From Blasia pusilla (taxonomy: Eukaryota > Marchantiophyta > Marchantiopsida > Blasiales): a stretch of DNA of 64,000 nt. A model generated the notes under the pieces. The model saw nothing but the letters and a program-made list of their open reading frames with translations, did no database searches and was not told where the DNA came from. Below, in pieces: positions 35,141 to 47,200 of the stretch (position 1 is the first letter of the stretch; each line of letters starts with the position of its first letter). Location: positions 39,742,001 through 39,806,000 of the forward strand of contig CM114273.1 of assembly GCA_050084515.1 (NCBI GenBank), read 5' to 3'. A program made the position numbers and the translations under genes.

Positions 35141-36939
35141 TCACAAATATTTTCGGGCAAGAGCTCGCACTCTTGTGTCAAAAAAGGGTGAAGTGACCCT
35201 TGTTCCAGGGACATAGAGAGGATTCAGAAGTAACTGCCACACACCAGACAACACACACAAGCACAGTGATAAGTTCCAAGACGTAGACGACCATATGTTA
35301 GCACACTCATAAAATATAGTGCATACATATGAGTGGACCAAAAGAGGTGAAAACATAGAGAAAGTTGAGAAAGCAGTACATAAAAACACTCTGCTGCACA
35401 GGCAAAATTACTGACAAAATTGAACTAAACCCAACCCCCCCCCTCTCCATACCTTGATGTACAGCTCATGTACTTCCTGGAAGAAGTTTCTGATTCCATC
35501 TTCATTTCTTGAATCATGAAGTAGCATCAATCTTGTATGTGTGTCTGGTTAAGAAGAATGAATGTTTGATTCATGATCGGATTGACCAATATACATATTA
35601 TTGAGTTCTTCACATATAAATATAATTCATCACTACCTTTCTATTGTCTTTACTCTCCTTAGTCTCTGACTTTCTGATTCCGATGCCAGATATTTTAGAC
35701 TCTTTTCCATGTTCTTCTGTTATATGCTCACCTCAAAATAAACCAATAGCTCTAGATTCAACATCGTAGAAAGGGTAAAACTGGAAATCTAACTTTTTGA
35801 CCACATGTCTGACCCAGAAATGCATGAATGTTCACATTTTGCCACCACTGTGATCTCAACAATTTCTTTTGCATGAGTCCTTTGGTCTCCGCGGACAATG
35901 AAGGCAGTTATTAGTCCACTGGGCCGTCTATACCCTGAACACAAGTACTCACAGCTTGATCCAGTAAAATTTTGAAAGATCCATAACAAATGCTATTTCT
36001 GCTGTTTCAGTTATATCCCTTTGTTCTTCTCGAGATGAGAAACAAGGTCGCTTTGTGGGCTAGGGCCTCAAAGGAGAAATGATATTATAGGTATCAAGCA
36101 GCAAGTACCACGTCTGACAGTAAAGCATCAAAAGCTGAGAAAAGTAATATATTTGCATTCAACTCTGACAAATTCCCTCTACCCCAACGAGTGTCATACC
36201 ACCTTCAGATGATGACATTCACAAAGGTCTAGTAAGAGGATATGACCCGCAGTGACGTACACAGAGACGAGAAGGTCGTTGAATTTGTCCACCACCTTCA
36301 AAAACCTGTCAAGCAGAGTCTCTGTGAGTATCACATTATGTAGATAAGTGATTTCTTCGCAAAAATCGCCTGTTCCACATTGATATTGGGGTCCGGAATT
36401 GGTCGACCCCGTGATGCGAATAGACCTGAAGCTCGGAAACTATTCAAAGATAATCTTTCAGTTAAATATCCATGCTCGTCTGAAGAAATAAGATCCATCA
36501 GATGGCTGAACTCGCCCGCAGACAAATGATTAAGAACAGGAATAGTATGCAGACTATCACGACAACAAAAATGACAATTATGGTAAGACTCTTACATGCC
36601 ATTGGTGCTCCAAACGACATCCTGAACAATATCCAGAGCTGCGTGCAAAATGAATTGATGCAAGTGCGTTGCCTCATCTTTCTGCAACAAAGTAACGCAT
36701 TACTAATTCGCAAGCTCCCTCAGATTGAGTGGGCAAAGCGCCACAGGGGAAGCGTCGTAAGTAAAAATGCGGAACGACTCCCTCCGCTCTACAAGATCAA
36801 TTCTTTCCAAAATAACTGATCCGCCGCGTTGGCATATTGAATGATTCGGAACATATACCTTTGGAGCTGTACCGACTTCACTTTCGTAAATCGGGCAATC
36901 GTTCCGCCCCACGATTACGAAGCATGCTGTGCTCGCCAT
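35141..36939 (-). CDS. TRAPPC2: TRAPP complex subunit 2 (sedlin/Trs20 homologue)
   Basis: Five exons on -: 36939-36859, 36681-36596, 36305-36244, 35538-35453 and 35233-35141, together 408 nt and 135 residues, the usual length of the family. The protein starts [19 protein letters not shown] and continues [48 protein letters not shown] and ends [12 protein letters not shown], matching plant sedlin throughout. Sedlin is a longin-fold core subunit of the TRAPP tethering complexes that act on ER-Golgi and Golgi traffic as part of a Rab exchange factor. Four splice phases are exact; intron 3 has AT-AC ends. The ATG is the conserved N-terminus. The gene looks intact. Confidence 0.95.
35539..36243 (-). 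other. U12-type AT-AC intron (intron 3 of TRAPPC2)
   Basis: On -, the intron starts ATATCCTCTT (36243 downward), fitting the U12 5' site RTATCCTT, and ends ...CCAGACACAC|AT. A TTCTTAAC branch-site element sits at about 35548-35555, with the branch A 11-12 nt from the exon. No GT-AG choice restores the conserved GHTRLMLL junction, whereas AT-AC does so exactly. Confidence 0.85.
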
Positions 36940-37738
36940 TGCACCAGTCCACCTCTGCCTCTTCGGATCGCTCCGCTCCCCTCCGCCCCAATGCAAGCCC
37001 TCTCCCTCGAACGCGAACTTAATTACTCCCGGGAACCTCAAGACCTTTCACTTCACTTCCCCTCTCCTCTCCTCTCCGCTCCGCTCCCCTGAAAACTCGT
37101 GGTCAATCATAACCCGACACGTCATCTACGGCTCCGCGGCCTCCACTAGGAAGCGCTAGAACTACGATACGTACGCTCCTGCGGTAACCTCCTTATTTCC
37201 AACCGGTACATCTCCGGTCTATTCATTCGACGAACGTAGAAACATATTTTTTTTTTTTTTTTATTTTTTTAACTTTAAAATAGTAATAACACTTCAGTTT
37301 TAAATAATATAAAACTCTCCTAAATAAATCTCACTTTTTCGTAAAATTTTCTTCATATTAGTTCATCAGTTAATTTTAATTAATGAAATTGTATTTATTT
37401 TTATTAAAATTTGGGAAAATTGTGAATTTTTACTTAAATTCATATTTTTCCTAAAATAACCAAAATTAACATGATTACTTTTTTTAATAATCTTATTTTT
37501 TTCATTTCAATAATTTTATATAATTTTCAATTTATTAAATATTAGAAGAGTAATAATATCCCAGTTTTCTAACTAATTCCATTCCTAGTTAAAAATTAAA
37601 TACTATCCCTATCCCATAAATAATTTCTCCTTTTGATAAAATTTAAATAATATCCACTCCTTCTCCATTAAAATTCATTTTCCCCCTCCCATCAATATGA
37701 ATTTAAGAGAATTTTTTCTTTTTTCTTTTTTTTCTTGT
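36940..37738. other. TRAPPC2 5' flank and AT-rich intergenic DNA
   Basis: The first 250 bp upstream of the TRAPPC2 ATG are C-rich on + (CTCCCCTCCGCCCC type) and probably hold promoter and 5' UTR. A T-rich tract lies at 37245-37262. From there to 37738 the DNA is extremely AT-rich with no ORF. Confidence 0.45.
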
Positions 37739-38040
37739 TGTCCTACTATTTTGTCTTATTATATATCTAGGATCATCCATTATAGTATAAATAATTTAAA
37801 TTAATTAATAAAAATAATTTTTACTCTGCTCAAATTCCTTCTTTTTACCCATCTTACATGACTCGAGGAACAAAATTTTACCATGTTGTTTTTTTTCTTA
37901 TTGTTTCATTATTTTGTCTTATTGTCCATATAGGGTCGCCCATTATTATATAAATATAAATGAATAAATTAAATAATAAAAATCTTTTCCTATTCCATTC
38001 AAATTCACTCTCTTTACCCATCTAATAGATATATCCTCTT
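37739..38040. repeat. Diverged AT-rich tandem repeat, left side
   Basis: Units contain TTGTCTTATT, CCATATAGGGTCGCCCATTA, TAAATAATAAAAAT and TCTTTACCCATCTAA in order. The same series reappears at 40095-40450 on the other side of the retrotransposon, suggesting that it inserted into an array. Confidence 0.6.
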
Positions 38041-38094
38041 TATTAAAAATAAACCTATTTTGAGGTTTATTTTATAATAAACCTCAAAAGAGGA

Positions 38095-40110
38095 GTCAAA
38101 AAATTCATAAAAGAATGCAAAAAGAAAATGGCAACAAGCCAACGCAAACACCGGCTCAACGAGCTATACAATTGATAGCCTCAAACAAATCTGACAAGAA
38201 CACGAGTGGTTGGTCAGACGTGAATGGATGACGAGGCGAGCGACCCCCCACCACCTTCGCACGACGTATCAATGCCAAGGCTTGTGCACGTTGTAAGGCC
38301 ATTGAGATGCATTGCCGAAAATAAGTAGTAACTACTGAGAGAGAAGGACTACGGGAAGGGGCAAGGTGATGATTCTCCAGGGAGTGGTGAGCAAATGTTT
38401 TCAGGAAAGTATCAAAAGACACATGTAAATGACCGAATACTTCCACTGCAGAAGGAATAAATCCATCAGTCCCATGTCTCACAGCATAACTTAACTCCTT
38501 GATTCTTGCTGCAGCTTCGGCCGCCAAACCTTTGGTATGTGCGGCTCGACACACCAAGTCAGAACGTGTTGGATCAGCATCCACCACATCACCTAGTGTC
38601 CAGAATCCCCCTCGAGACGTAACAAGATCCACTCTCCGACGAGAGGTTGCTTGTGTGGTTGAAGGTAGGACATGGAGTTGCTCTTGCCCAACGGTGTATC
38701 CTGCAGTATGAGCCACCGATGCTACCGCCTCTCTAATGATATCATGTGTGGCCGTTCGTTCTCCACCATGTGCACATCGGAGAATATGGATGCCCTTGGC
38801 ATCAATGGGATCCCCGCATACACAATTCGGCACACCAAAGAGAGAAGGATGGGAAAATCCAAGATGTAATCGCAAAGCTGTCGAGAATATACTTCGAGGA
38901 AGACAAAATGGAAGAATAAGAGGATTTGCATTAAGCCACGCCCCCGCTCCGGTACCCGCACATGAACGTAGACGAGCTCGATTAGAATCAGAGGATACCT
39001 CGGAGAGAATGCTAGAAAAGTTGATTTGATGCATATTCTCGGAGATATGCTTTTGAAGTCAATCAAGCCCTTCCGTAATCAGTTGACTAAAAGGGGATAG
39101 AATTGCTTGTGTAGCAAGAGGAAGAAGAGCTCGTGCAGATCTCTGTTGTTCTTGAAATAACAAGTCCCCCTCCTCTACATGGGCAATATGATCCATCAAG
39201 ATAGGTGTATCTCCTTGGAGAAACCTTGAAGCCATAATCGGTGCTACCAACGTCCAACTCCCCAAAAAGGCTGCGGGAGTAGATGCGACTGTGAAGGACA
39301 GTCCCACCCCTCCAAAAGAAATAGGCAAGATAGTTTGTCATGAAGCAAAGACACCATCCTCTCCCTCAAAGGTATTCGGGCCAAGAAGTTGACCAAAAAT
39401 TTCCAAGATAGAAGCGTCAAAAGAGGCCAACCGATGTAAGAACCTTGAAGTGGGAGGACAAGTGCGAAGAAGGTAGGAAGGACGTCGTAGAAAACATTGG
39501 GAGAGAATCCCGTAAGCCACTTGGGGATCCCCTAGATGAGGTAACAAATGAAGTCATTCCATGTCTTTCAAAAGAGCCTCATTCAAGAACTTTGAGACAT
39601 AGTCGATGAAGCCAATTGGAACCCCAAGAACTCTAATCCCTTCAATGTAGATGGGAAAATCAGGAGTAGGTGGGGTGAATGTTGAGGGAAGGCATGAAGG
39701 AGACCATACTCCACATTTACGAGGTTGGACTTTAAGGTTTAAGAAAGAGAGTTGCTCCACAAAATGGGTATAAGGAGGAACCACTTCAGAAGGAGGACCT
39801 ATGATGTGAGTGTCATCAGCAATAGAAGGGAAAAGACAAGATGGAAATGTTTGCGCTGATGCTCGAAGGGCACGAAAATGGGCGATGGCAAAGAGTGGCC
39901 CACCCATGGGATCACCTTGACGTGTGCCACACGCTGATTGTAGAATACTATATTCCCCATAAGTAGCATGATGGGAATAGATAATGGGCATATCATACTC
40001 ATAGAAGGAGCAAAGCAATGGAATGAGGCTCGCGAGGTATCCTCCTGCACAACGTAACTCCTCAAAGATGGCCGCACGAGAAACTGAATTAAATGCGTCA
40101 AATAATAAAA
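38095..40110 (-). mobile_element. Non-LTR retrotransposon with zinc knuckle and restriction-like endonuclease, 5'-truncated
   Basis: On -, a single frame runs from about 40105 to 38156, broken only by three TGA codons (39551-39553, near 39341, near 39035). It has an RT motif A-like start (FDAFNSVSR), the block SACGTRQGDPMGGPLFA, a catalytic box in which the usual YADD appears as SIADDTHIIGP, and thumb sequence. Downstream come a Cys/His cluster (CVCG...GIHILRCAHGGERTATHD) and a PD-(D/E)XK-like pattern (RRRVDLVTSRGGFWTLGDVV), as in restriction-like-endonuclease non-LTR elements that cut the target at the C-terminus. A 14-bp perfect hairpin (38058-38089) lies just past the 3' end. The clade was not determined. 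Confidence 0.8.
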
Positions 40111-40450
40111 ATAGAATTCACTCAAATTCACTCTCTTTACCCATCTAATATGACTTGAGAATCTGCCATCTTGCTTAATGGGCTTGATAGCCCATTATAC
40201 ATTGTTTTATCTTATTACAGCATAATTATCTTATTGCGACCTTATTACATTCCAGATATATCTCTTTTTTTTCCATCCCCGCACGTGTTTAGTAATTTAA
40301 TAATATTTCCCCCCTCTCATGGTTGTCCATATAGGGTAGCCCATTATATATCTCTTTTTTTTCCATCCAACACGTGTTTAGTAATTTAATAATATTTCCC
40401 CCCTCTCATGGTTGTCCATATAGGGTAGCCCATTATATATCGCCCATGTT
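40111..40450. repeat. AT-rich tandem repeat, right side, with a 90-bp duplication
   Basis: Continues the repeat series found at 37739-38040. Within it, 40261-40350 and 40351-40439 are nearly identical direct repeats (TCTCTTTTTTTTCCATCC ... GGTTGTCCATATAGGGTAGC). Confidence 0.75.
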
Positions 40451-41450
40451 ATATTCCGTGGGTGAGAAATTGAAAGGGAAATTTTGAACTTCATCGGGCT
40501 AGGTCAACATGTAAACCCGGGTTCTACCAGTTTGGTGTACTTGTTTAGTGTACTTGTCTACCCGGCTACCTCTTCTTCACCACTTTCACAATAATCCCGC
40601 TCGTCCTTAAATGATAGAAAAGGATTTTTTTATCTCATCCGCTCCGCTGTCTTGTGCATCTCATTCGTCCTTCATTTATTTTTAGAGCCATTCATGTCCT
40701 CTAAGATCCACCATTGCAATATCGGAATTGTCCTTCTATATTCCATCTTGACCATCTCAAGGATACAAATCCACTGATCCATAAAGCCCTAGGGCAATAG
40801 CTTTTCAATCATTACTCCACAACTGGGTAACCATCCTGGGGTTCAAAAGCATGTCGTGAATCACCAAGTTTACACACTACTCTTATTCTTCCCACTCCAA
40901 TCGACATTCACTGCTCACCACTTTGGAAGTGGGCTTTCTTCTCTGATTCTGCAAATGATGCCAAGCTGGCGTTGTGAACTACAAAACAAACTGCAGGTGC
41001 CTAAAACATGATGGACAGGAAGGTTGTGTCTTCGCACTACGAAAGACTTGAGACCTTTTCCACATATATGCTCCTTATCTCAGATCCCAAACAAGAAGGA
41101 ACACGTCCGATTATTTAGTTCAACACTTCCTCCATTGACTACAGTGACTGTATTCTCGTGAGACAGTAGTAGCTTAAGAACCGTGCATGGATGTCTCGAA
41201 GGCCATCTTTATTTAAAAAAATGAAGTCATATGAAAGCAAGTGCCCTCGGCTTGCAAAACCTCCTTGATAGAGAAGGTAACATTGCTGGTACCATTTTGT
41301 ACCATGCCTTAATATGAAACAAAAGAATAACCTACTCTGCAGGTACAGGCCTCAAGGAGCATATTGGCCTCCAGGGCTGAGAAGAACTGAGCATCCCTTT
41401 CGAGTTCAGCCCATACATCTTACCTTTGAAAGGACATTAAAATTTGTTCT
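40451..41450. other. no gene recognised; 3' flank of the DprA-like gene
   Basis: No ORF of note on either strand. The right end should include the 3' UTR of the gene that ends at 41451 on -. Confidence 0.4.
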
Positions 41451-44210
41451 TCAATCCAGATAGAACAGAGTTACAATCTTCCGTAAGTTCTTTGCCTCTC
41501 TACAAGTCTCCATGAGTAAGTTACTGTCATGAAAAGCGAAGCAAATCACTTGCTGAACATGCGATAGAATATCCATGTTACAGAGCCTGCTCAGCACAAC
41601 AACAGGTCAGGTCAGGAAGATATCCCTGGTTATCACTGAAAGAAAAGAGCAGTATACGAAATTTGTTTCCTCTTCACTCATCAAGAAAAAAATATCCTGG
41701 CAGGCTTATTGGCTCTGGGTCCCAACTACATGAATAAAGGTCCCCTAAACTTGTCAGCTGAATCCTTTAACTGTAAGCACACTCAACCATGAAAATGTTT
41801 TCTCATCGGCCCAGGAAATGACTTGGTTGGGAAGGGAATTGAGGTAGACATATGCGAACGTCATTTCCAAATTTCACAGATTAACTAGGTGATGCCTGAC
41901 TAGAAGGCTGTGGCGTATGAGTAAAATTACTTCTTTTTGTAAATATTGCACTACAATGGACATATCCACACATACAATCGGGGCCAAGAACCGAGAAGCC
42001 GTGCCCTAGAAGTAAGGTTTATACACCTTGCTTGTGAAGACTGGCAATTGATGGATCCTTCTAAGGAGAGTTATAAAAGTAATTAAGCTTGTCCAAATTC
42101 ACAGAAGGCTTGCTTTTCTTGCACAATGACAGGATAAACCAGGAAAAAAACCTTTTCCTTAACACAAACTCCGAGTCTTCAAGAGAACTGTTTACCACTT
42201 GTACCTCCATACTCTCTAAGACTCTACAAACATAGTCCTTCCAGGGTCCATTCACATTTACGAATCAGAAAAAATCACAGATCCTACTTCTTCTGAAGGA
42301 TTTGCAAACAACCATGATCAGGTGGTGCAAATAATTACCTGCTAGCTTCTAGCAATGGCAGATGGTCGTTATGGGGCATTTCAATAACATTCTTTACCTG
42401 TGCCATAATTAGTAACACTTCGAGTTAGACTCATCCCAACCCTCCTTTGTAAGAACAAAACATGAGTAAAACGTCCACAAGATGTGTCTCCGTGTGTACA
42501 CTTTCTCAAGATGTTGGTCTGAATGCTCCATTCCCGTACAAGACATATAGATACTTTCAAATTCTGCAGAATTTTGATCATCCACCATGCTCATATGAGG
42601 TAATGACCACTGAGGTTACTAATTCCTGAAACAAAACTATCTGAATGAGTACCTTCGCAAGCAAATCTTGACTTTCAGGTGGTTGCTTCTTCAAACTTTG
42701 AGGCAAAATTACAGTGAGCAATTCCGGCATTTCAGCTCTAAGTGCTCCCCTGATTACAGCTGCATTGGTTCCCGAAGCTCCTGATGTATAGATATGGTTT
42801 TTCTGAAACAAAACAATGAACCAGCCTTGTGTCATCACGAAGCCAGAAAATACCCAGTTGTTATGCAAATCTAGCAAGATAACTGGAAAGAAAGAAAGCA
42901 AGCCTGTACAACACTGGCATGCAGAACTAACCGTGATGACCATTGCATAACTCAAAATTTCAATGAGTTGCTGATGCATGAAACCCATGTTGCGGGTTCC
43001 AAAAAATCCTATAGCCTTTGGCCCTGATTGTTGAATGGCAAGAAGCTCCTGCAGAACAGAACAGTAACGACAATCAGGTAATGTGGAGATCGACTGACGT
43101 TAACTCATCGCCACAGTACACCACTGGGCAGACTATCCACAGCAAACAGTGAGGTGACACCCATCAGCTGTTTTCGTGTCCCACCCAGACCCATTTCCTA
43201 TTGCTGCCGAAGACAAGCTAATGTAAGGTTTTATATTACAGTAACTTCAAGGAACACGAAAGTTTGAGAAGTTGAAAAAGATAGTAAACATGCAGAAGAC
43301 TGGACATACCTGCAGATAGTCCAAGTCTGGAAGCGATTTGAATTCAGCCTGAATCGTACTCGTAGCCCCAGCAACAGATTCTGCTTGTGAGGGAATCTGC
43401 TCACCGTATGCTGATACTTTCGACACATTCCCCTGCCATGTGTTCTCGTAGGATAGCTCTGCTTCATCCTTACCGCTGTTTGATCTACAAGCCCCACGCT
43501 TCTGCATGCTCGAAAAAAGGACATCCAAGACATTTTTATCACACTCGAGTCGCCCACGCGGAATAGGTTTTCCCAACGAAATCCAGGCTGACAAGGCAAC
43601 TTCTCCTGGCCCACATTGGGCCATCCTCTCAATAGCTTGGCTCTTTCATTACGGTCGTGGTATTTCCTCCTCCATATGCGGGGAATCAATCATACAACCG
43701 TAAGTTTGTGCACATGGCAAATGAAAAGCTTGATTCAGGAGTTCCATCACTCAATTCCGAAGGAATCCCTCCAAACTCGCAACTGAGTGGTCCATAGTTC
43801 AACAAAGGCTCTACAAACCGGTGTTCACACTTGACAGAGAAAACACCGTTGCACCTGCAGGCACTCCTCACTTGCGAGAAACTCACGTTCCAGACGAGGG
43901 CTGTCGTTCGGCCCTCTACATCGCCGTCTCCATCGACACAAGACCTCCACTCCATGACAACCAGGTACAAATTCTCAGGAAAGTGGAAATGCAATTTTAC
44001 CAGTATACGACGAGCAGGCAGCGACTGCTTAGCGCGCTGGCTTGGAAACGACTTGCGCTGCAATTTCAAACCTCCTCCACCACCAACTCCCCGGGAAGCT
44101 GTGAATCTATAATGAACCGCGGACGACGAGAAGGAAGATGTGGCTTGTGCGAAGAAGAATTCGGAATGACACGAAAAACATGCGGGCTTGCAGGCCCCCG
44201 CCGGGGGCAT
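41451..44210 (-). CDS. DprA/SLOG-like Rossmann-fold protein, probably organelle-targeted
   Basis: Seven-exon model on -: 44210-44001, 43829-43699, 43640-43310, 43048-42932, 42802-42653, 42397-42339, 41586-41451, giving 377 residues. Exons 3-7 are well supported: AIGFFGTRNMGFMHQQLIEI (Rossmann start), IYTSGASGTNAAVIRGALRA (nucleotide-binding GxxGxDxxA-like region), LLTVILPQSLKKQPPES, and a C-terminal half ending LRKIVTLFYLD. The pattern GTR...SGxxGTNxAxxxGAL recalls bacterial DprA/Smf and the SLOG superfamily. The N-terminus is Ser/Ala/Arg-rich with few acidic residues, as in chloroplast or mitochondrial transit peptides. The 58-nt intron 2 has weak signals, so exons 1-2 are uncertain. Function unknown; a DNA-recombination role should not be assumed. 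Confidence 0.7.
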
Positions 44211-47200
44211 GACGCCTGCTCAAAACGCTCCGCAGAGCGAGTCAGCTACCAAATCCGAAATCTAAGCACGCGCAGATCCGTGAACTCACCGGTCTCACCG
44301 GGCGATCACACTCTCCCACCCTCACCTAAAGCTCCCTCGACCGGAAAAGAAAGAACCTACAGACGACGGATGGCACACAATCACGGACACAAGCTCCCTG
44401 TCTTCCTACAAGCACCGTGCTCAGAGCACCCAAAGTTTGAAAAAAATTGAGGAGAGCCGAAGGTAACTGAGCGAGCAGACAGTGAGCGTATGAACCGCCG
44501 CGACGCAGCTTGCCGAGGCTAGATCAGCCCACGAAGGGTTGGCAGCAGATAGATAATGATAGATCTCTCTCTCACACACACCACACCACACCGGAGGAGC
44601 ATCAACTGCAGTAGCTAAGCTGTCTGTCCAAAAGCTTCGCAGGCTCACCGGGAAAGCGCCGCAGGAGCATCCATCCATTCGCAGGAGGGAGCATCGAATC
44701 GGAGGCCGAGTGTTCCGGGTGTGTTGTTGGGCCTGGGGCCCACTCCTGTCACAAACTAAAAATCCCGTTGCTGCAGCGCCTTTTCACACACTTAGGACCG
44801 GATATTCGATTTTACGGGTGGTCCGTCCGTGTTCAGGGATTTATCATCATTTTGCTACGGTGGCTTAGGGCTACTTCACAAAGGGCCTTACCGTATGTAT
44901 CGATTTTAAGCGCCATGTTTGAATTTTTGGAAGAGACATCTTTTTTATTACTTAATAATTTAATTTATTTAAATTAGGGGTGATTTTAGGTGTACAATAA
45001 CAACAAGAAATAGTCTAATAAAAAAATGGGTGATAAAAAACCAATCCGGAATGAAAAAAAAAGGGACTGGAGAGTGCAGATAATTGAAAATTTTAGTTAA
45101 AAAATTACAATTTCGTCCCTTAATCTATATGTTGATTGGAAGATGCAATTTTGTGTAGCCCGTGACTTAGTAGTTTATGCTCAGTGGACACCTGCAACTA
45201 CACTTCTTTCAAAAATACTTTAGGTATTTTTAGGAGGGGTAGTATGAAGATTGGTAAGGAGAGTTACATTCAAACATGAGCTATTAGTAATGGATCCCTA
45301 CTAGTGAGTTTCAATGGAGAAGTAGATGATATTATTTAAATATTTATGGAAGAGTAGAATTATTTAGAGGAGTGGGATATCATTTAAATTTAAATTGGAG
45401 AGTGTAATTATTTAGAAGAGTGGAGTGTTATTATTCTTCTAAGATTTAAGAAAATAAAACTTATTTTATATTTTTTATTACAAATATAATAATTAAAAAT
45501 AAATTATTAATTTCCATTTGATATTTTGGGAAAATAAAATTATTTTATTTCATTCATAAAAATTAAAAACTAATTTTAGTTAGTGGATGTTATTTTGGTG
45601 GGGAAGAGGAAGAATGAGTATTGTTTAAACTTTTTTGGAAAAGTGAAATTATTTTGGGGAGTTGCGAATTATTTAAATTTTAATTGAGGAGTATAATTAT
45701 TTTAAATTTTATTACTCTTTTAAGGTTTAAGAAAGTGGAAATTATACTTGAATTTTTGAATGAAAATATTTTTAAATTATTAAAAAAATCATTTTTGTGT
45801 GCAAGCATGGGCATACTAACTATTGTATTGCCTCTCTCCTATCTAACCTACCTCTTTTGGCCTTTTGCAAGTCTTACATGCGTCAATAAAAAAACGTGTA
45901 TCTCAAAAAAACAAATGTTTATTATGCTCGTTATTATAAGGGTAAAAACAAGTCACAACAACTTACTAGGTTGTTGGACCTATATGACCAACAAGAATCG
46001 AAGAAGAGGGGGTGTAGAAAGGTCTACAAGCTAGAAAATTATAAGGATTACCAACATGCATTCCTTATAGTGCCCACATGTTTTATGACATTCCGGAGAG
46101 CCTTCAAAAAAATTTTCATACAAGGGGGTGGAGAAGGAAAAGGTATTTGATAGTGCTTGTATATTTTCTAGTATAATCTATTCATCTTTTGACCATTGAA
46201 ACATGTTTTTGCATCCACTTGATCTTCAATTGATCTTCTACTTAATACTAACTTTATTTGATATAGTGGGAAACCCAAATTTTCATTTTATGGATGGATA
46301 CTTTAAATTAGGTCATCCCACAATGCCATTTTTTAAGTTTTGGAAATTGTGTGACATGTTTGATAGTTTGCACCCTCCAACTTGCTTACTACCATCACAA
46401 AGATGGATTTAAGAAATGTGATATCCAAGTTGATTACAGTTGAGTTGTATTGTACTCTGAAAGTCCACAACTCCCAAGTTATATTGAAGAAAAAAAACTC
46501 TTAATAAGCAAAAAAACCATATATAATCTTGTAGTCTCTATAATGAAAACATGCCCCAATTCGCAATTCCTCCAAGATCGGGAAAGTCTCTACACATAGA
46601 TTATAGATGTATTAGAATGTGTTTCAAAGTAAGAGTTTAAGTGTCCTAATAGTGGAAATGTAAAAATCTTCATCCCATTGCAAACCTAATTGCTCCTATT
46701 GTCCCTTTGCATATTCCAACAAGGCGTTTTCCTCAAGATCGTGATTGGATGATTGAATGTACCGAGTTATGTTATTGCATGGTAGAGGATAATTGTTAAT
46801 ATATTTGTCAATGACAAGAGTTTCCCATAATAATAGTGTATGGAAATAATAGATTCTCTAGGAAGTATAGAGCCCTATTCACAAAGTCCCGCCATCCTGT
46901 ATGAGAGTATATTGCACCAACATACATGAATTAGATGGGGTAGTTATCCATATCAAATCCCTTGTCAAGGACTATCTAGTGAAGTGTGAATACTAAGATC
47001 CATCCTAAAGCCTAAAATTCCATCTTTCATTATGAATCTCCTATCCTCTACCTCCACAAGCCCAGCAATGAGGAGGGTGTAAGGAAAATCCCCATAAAGT
47101 TGCCTTGCAACCTAAGTAGTACTCTGTTGAACGACCTATCAACTCCATGGGGCTCTATCTACTACACATGATGCATACATCTTTACGCATCCAAACTTAA

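Noticed and set aside
36331-36525. 64-codon ORF on - with a coding look
   Set aside because: It lies wholly inside intron 2 of TRAPPC2 and adding it would break the conserved NGM-FLK junction.
43821-44450. 209-codon ORF on +
   Set aside because: It overlaps exons 1-2 and the upstream region of the DprA-like gene on -; Arg-rich composition is that of an antisense frame.
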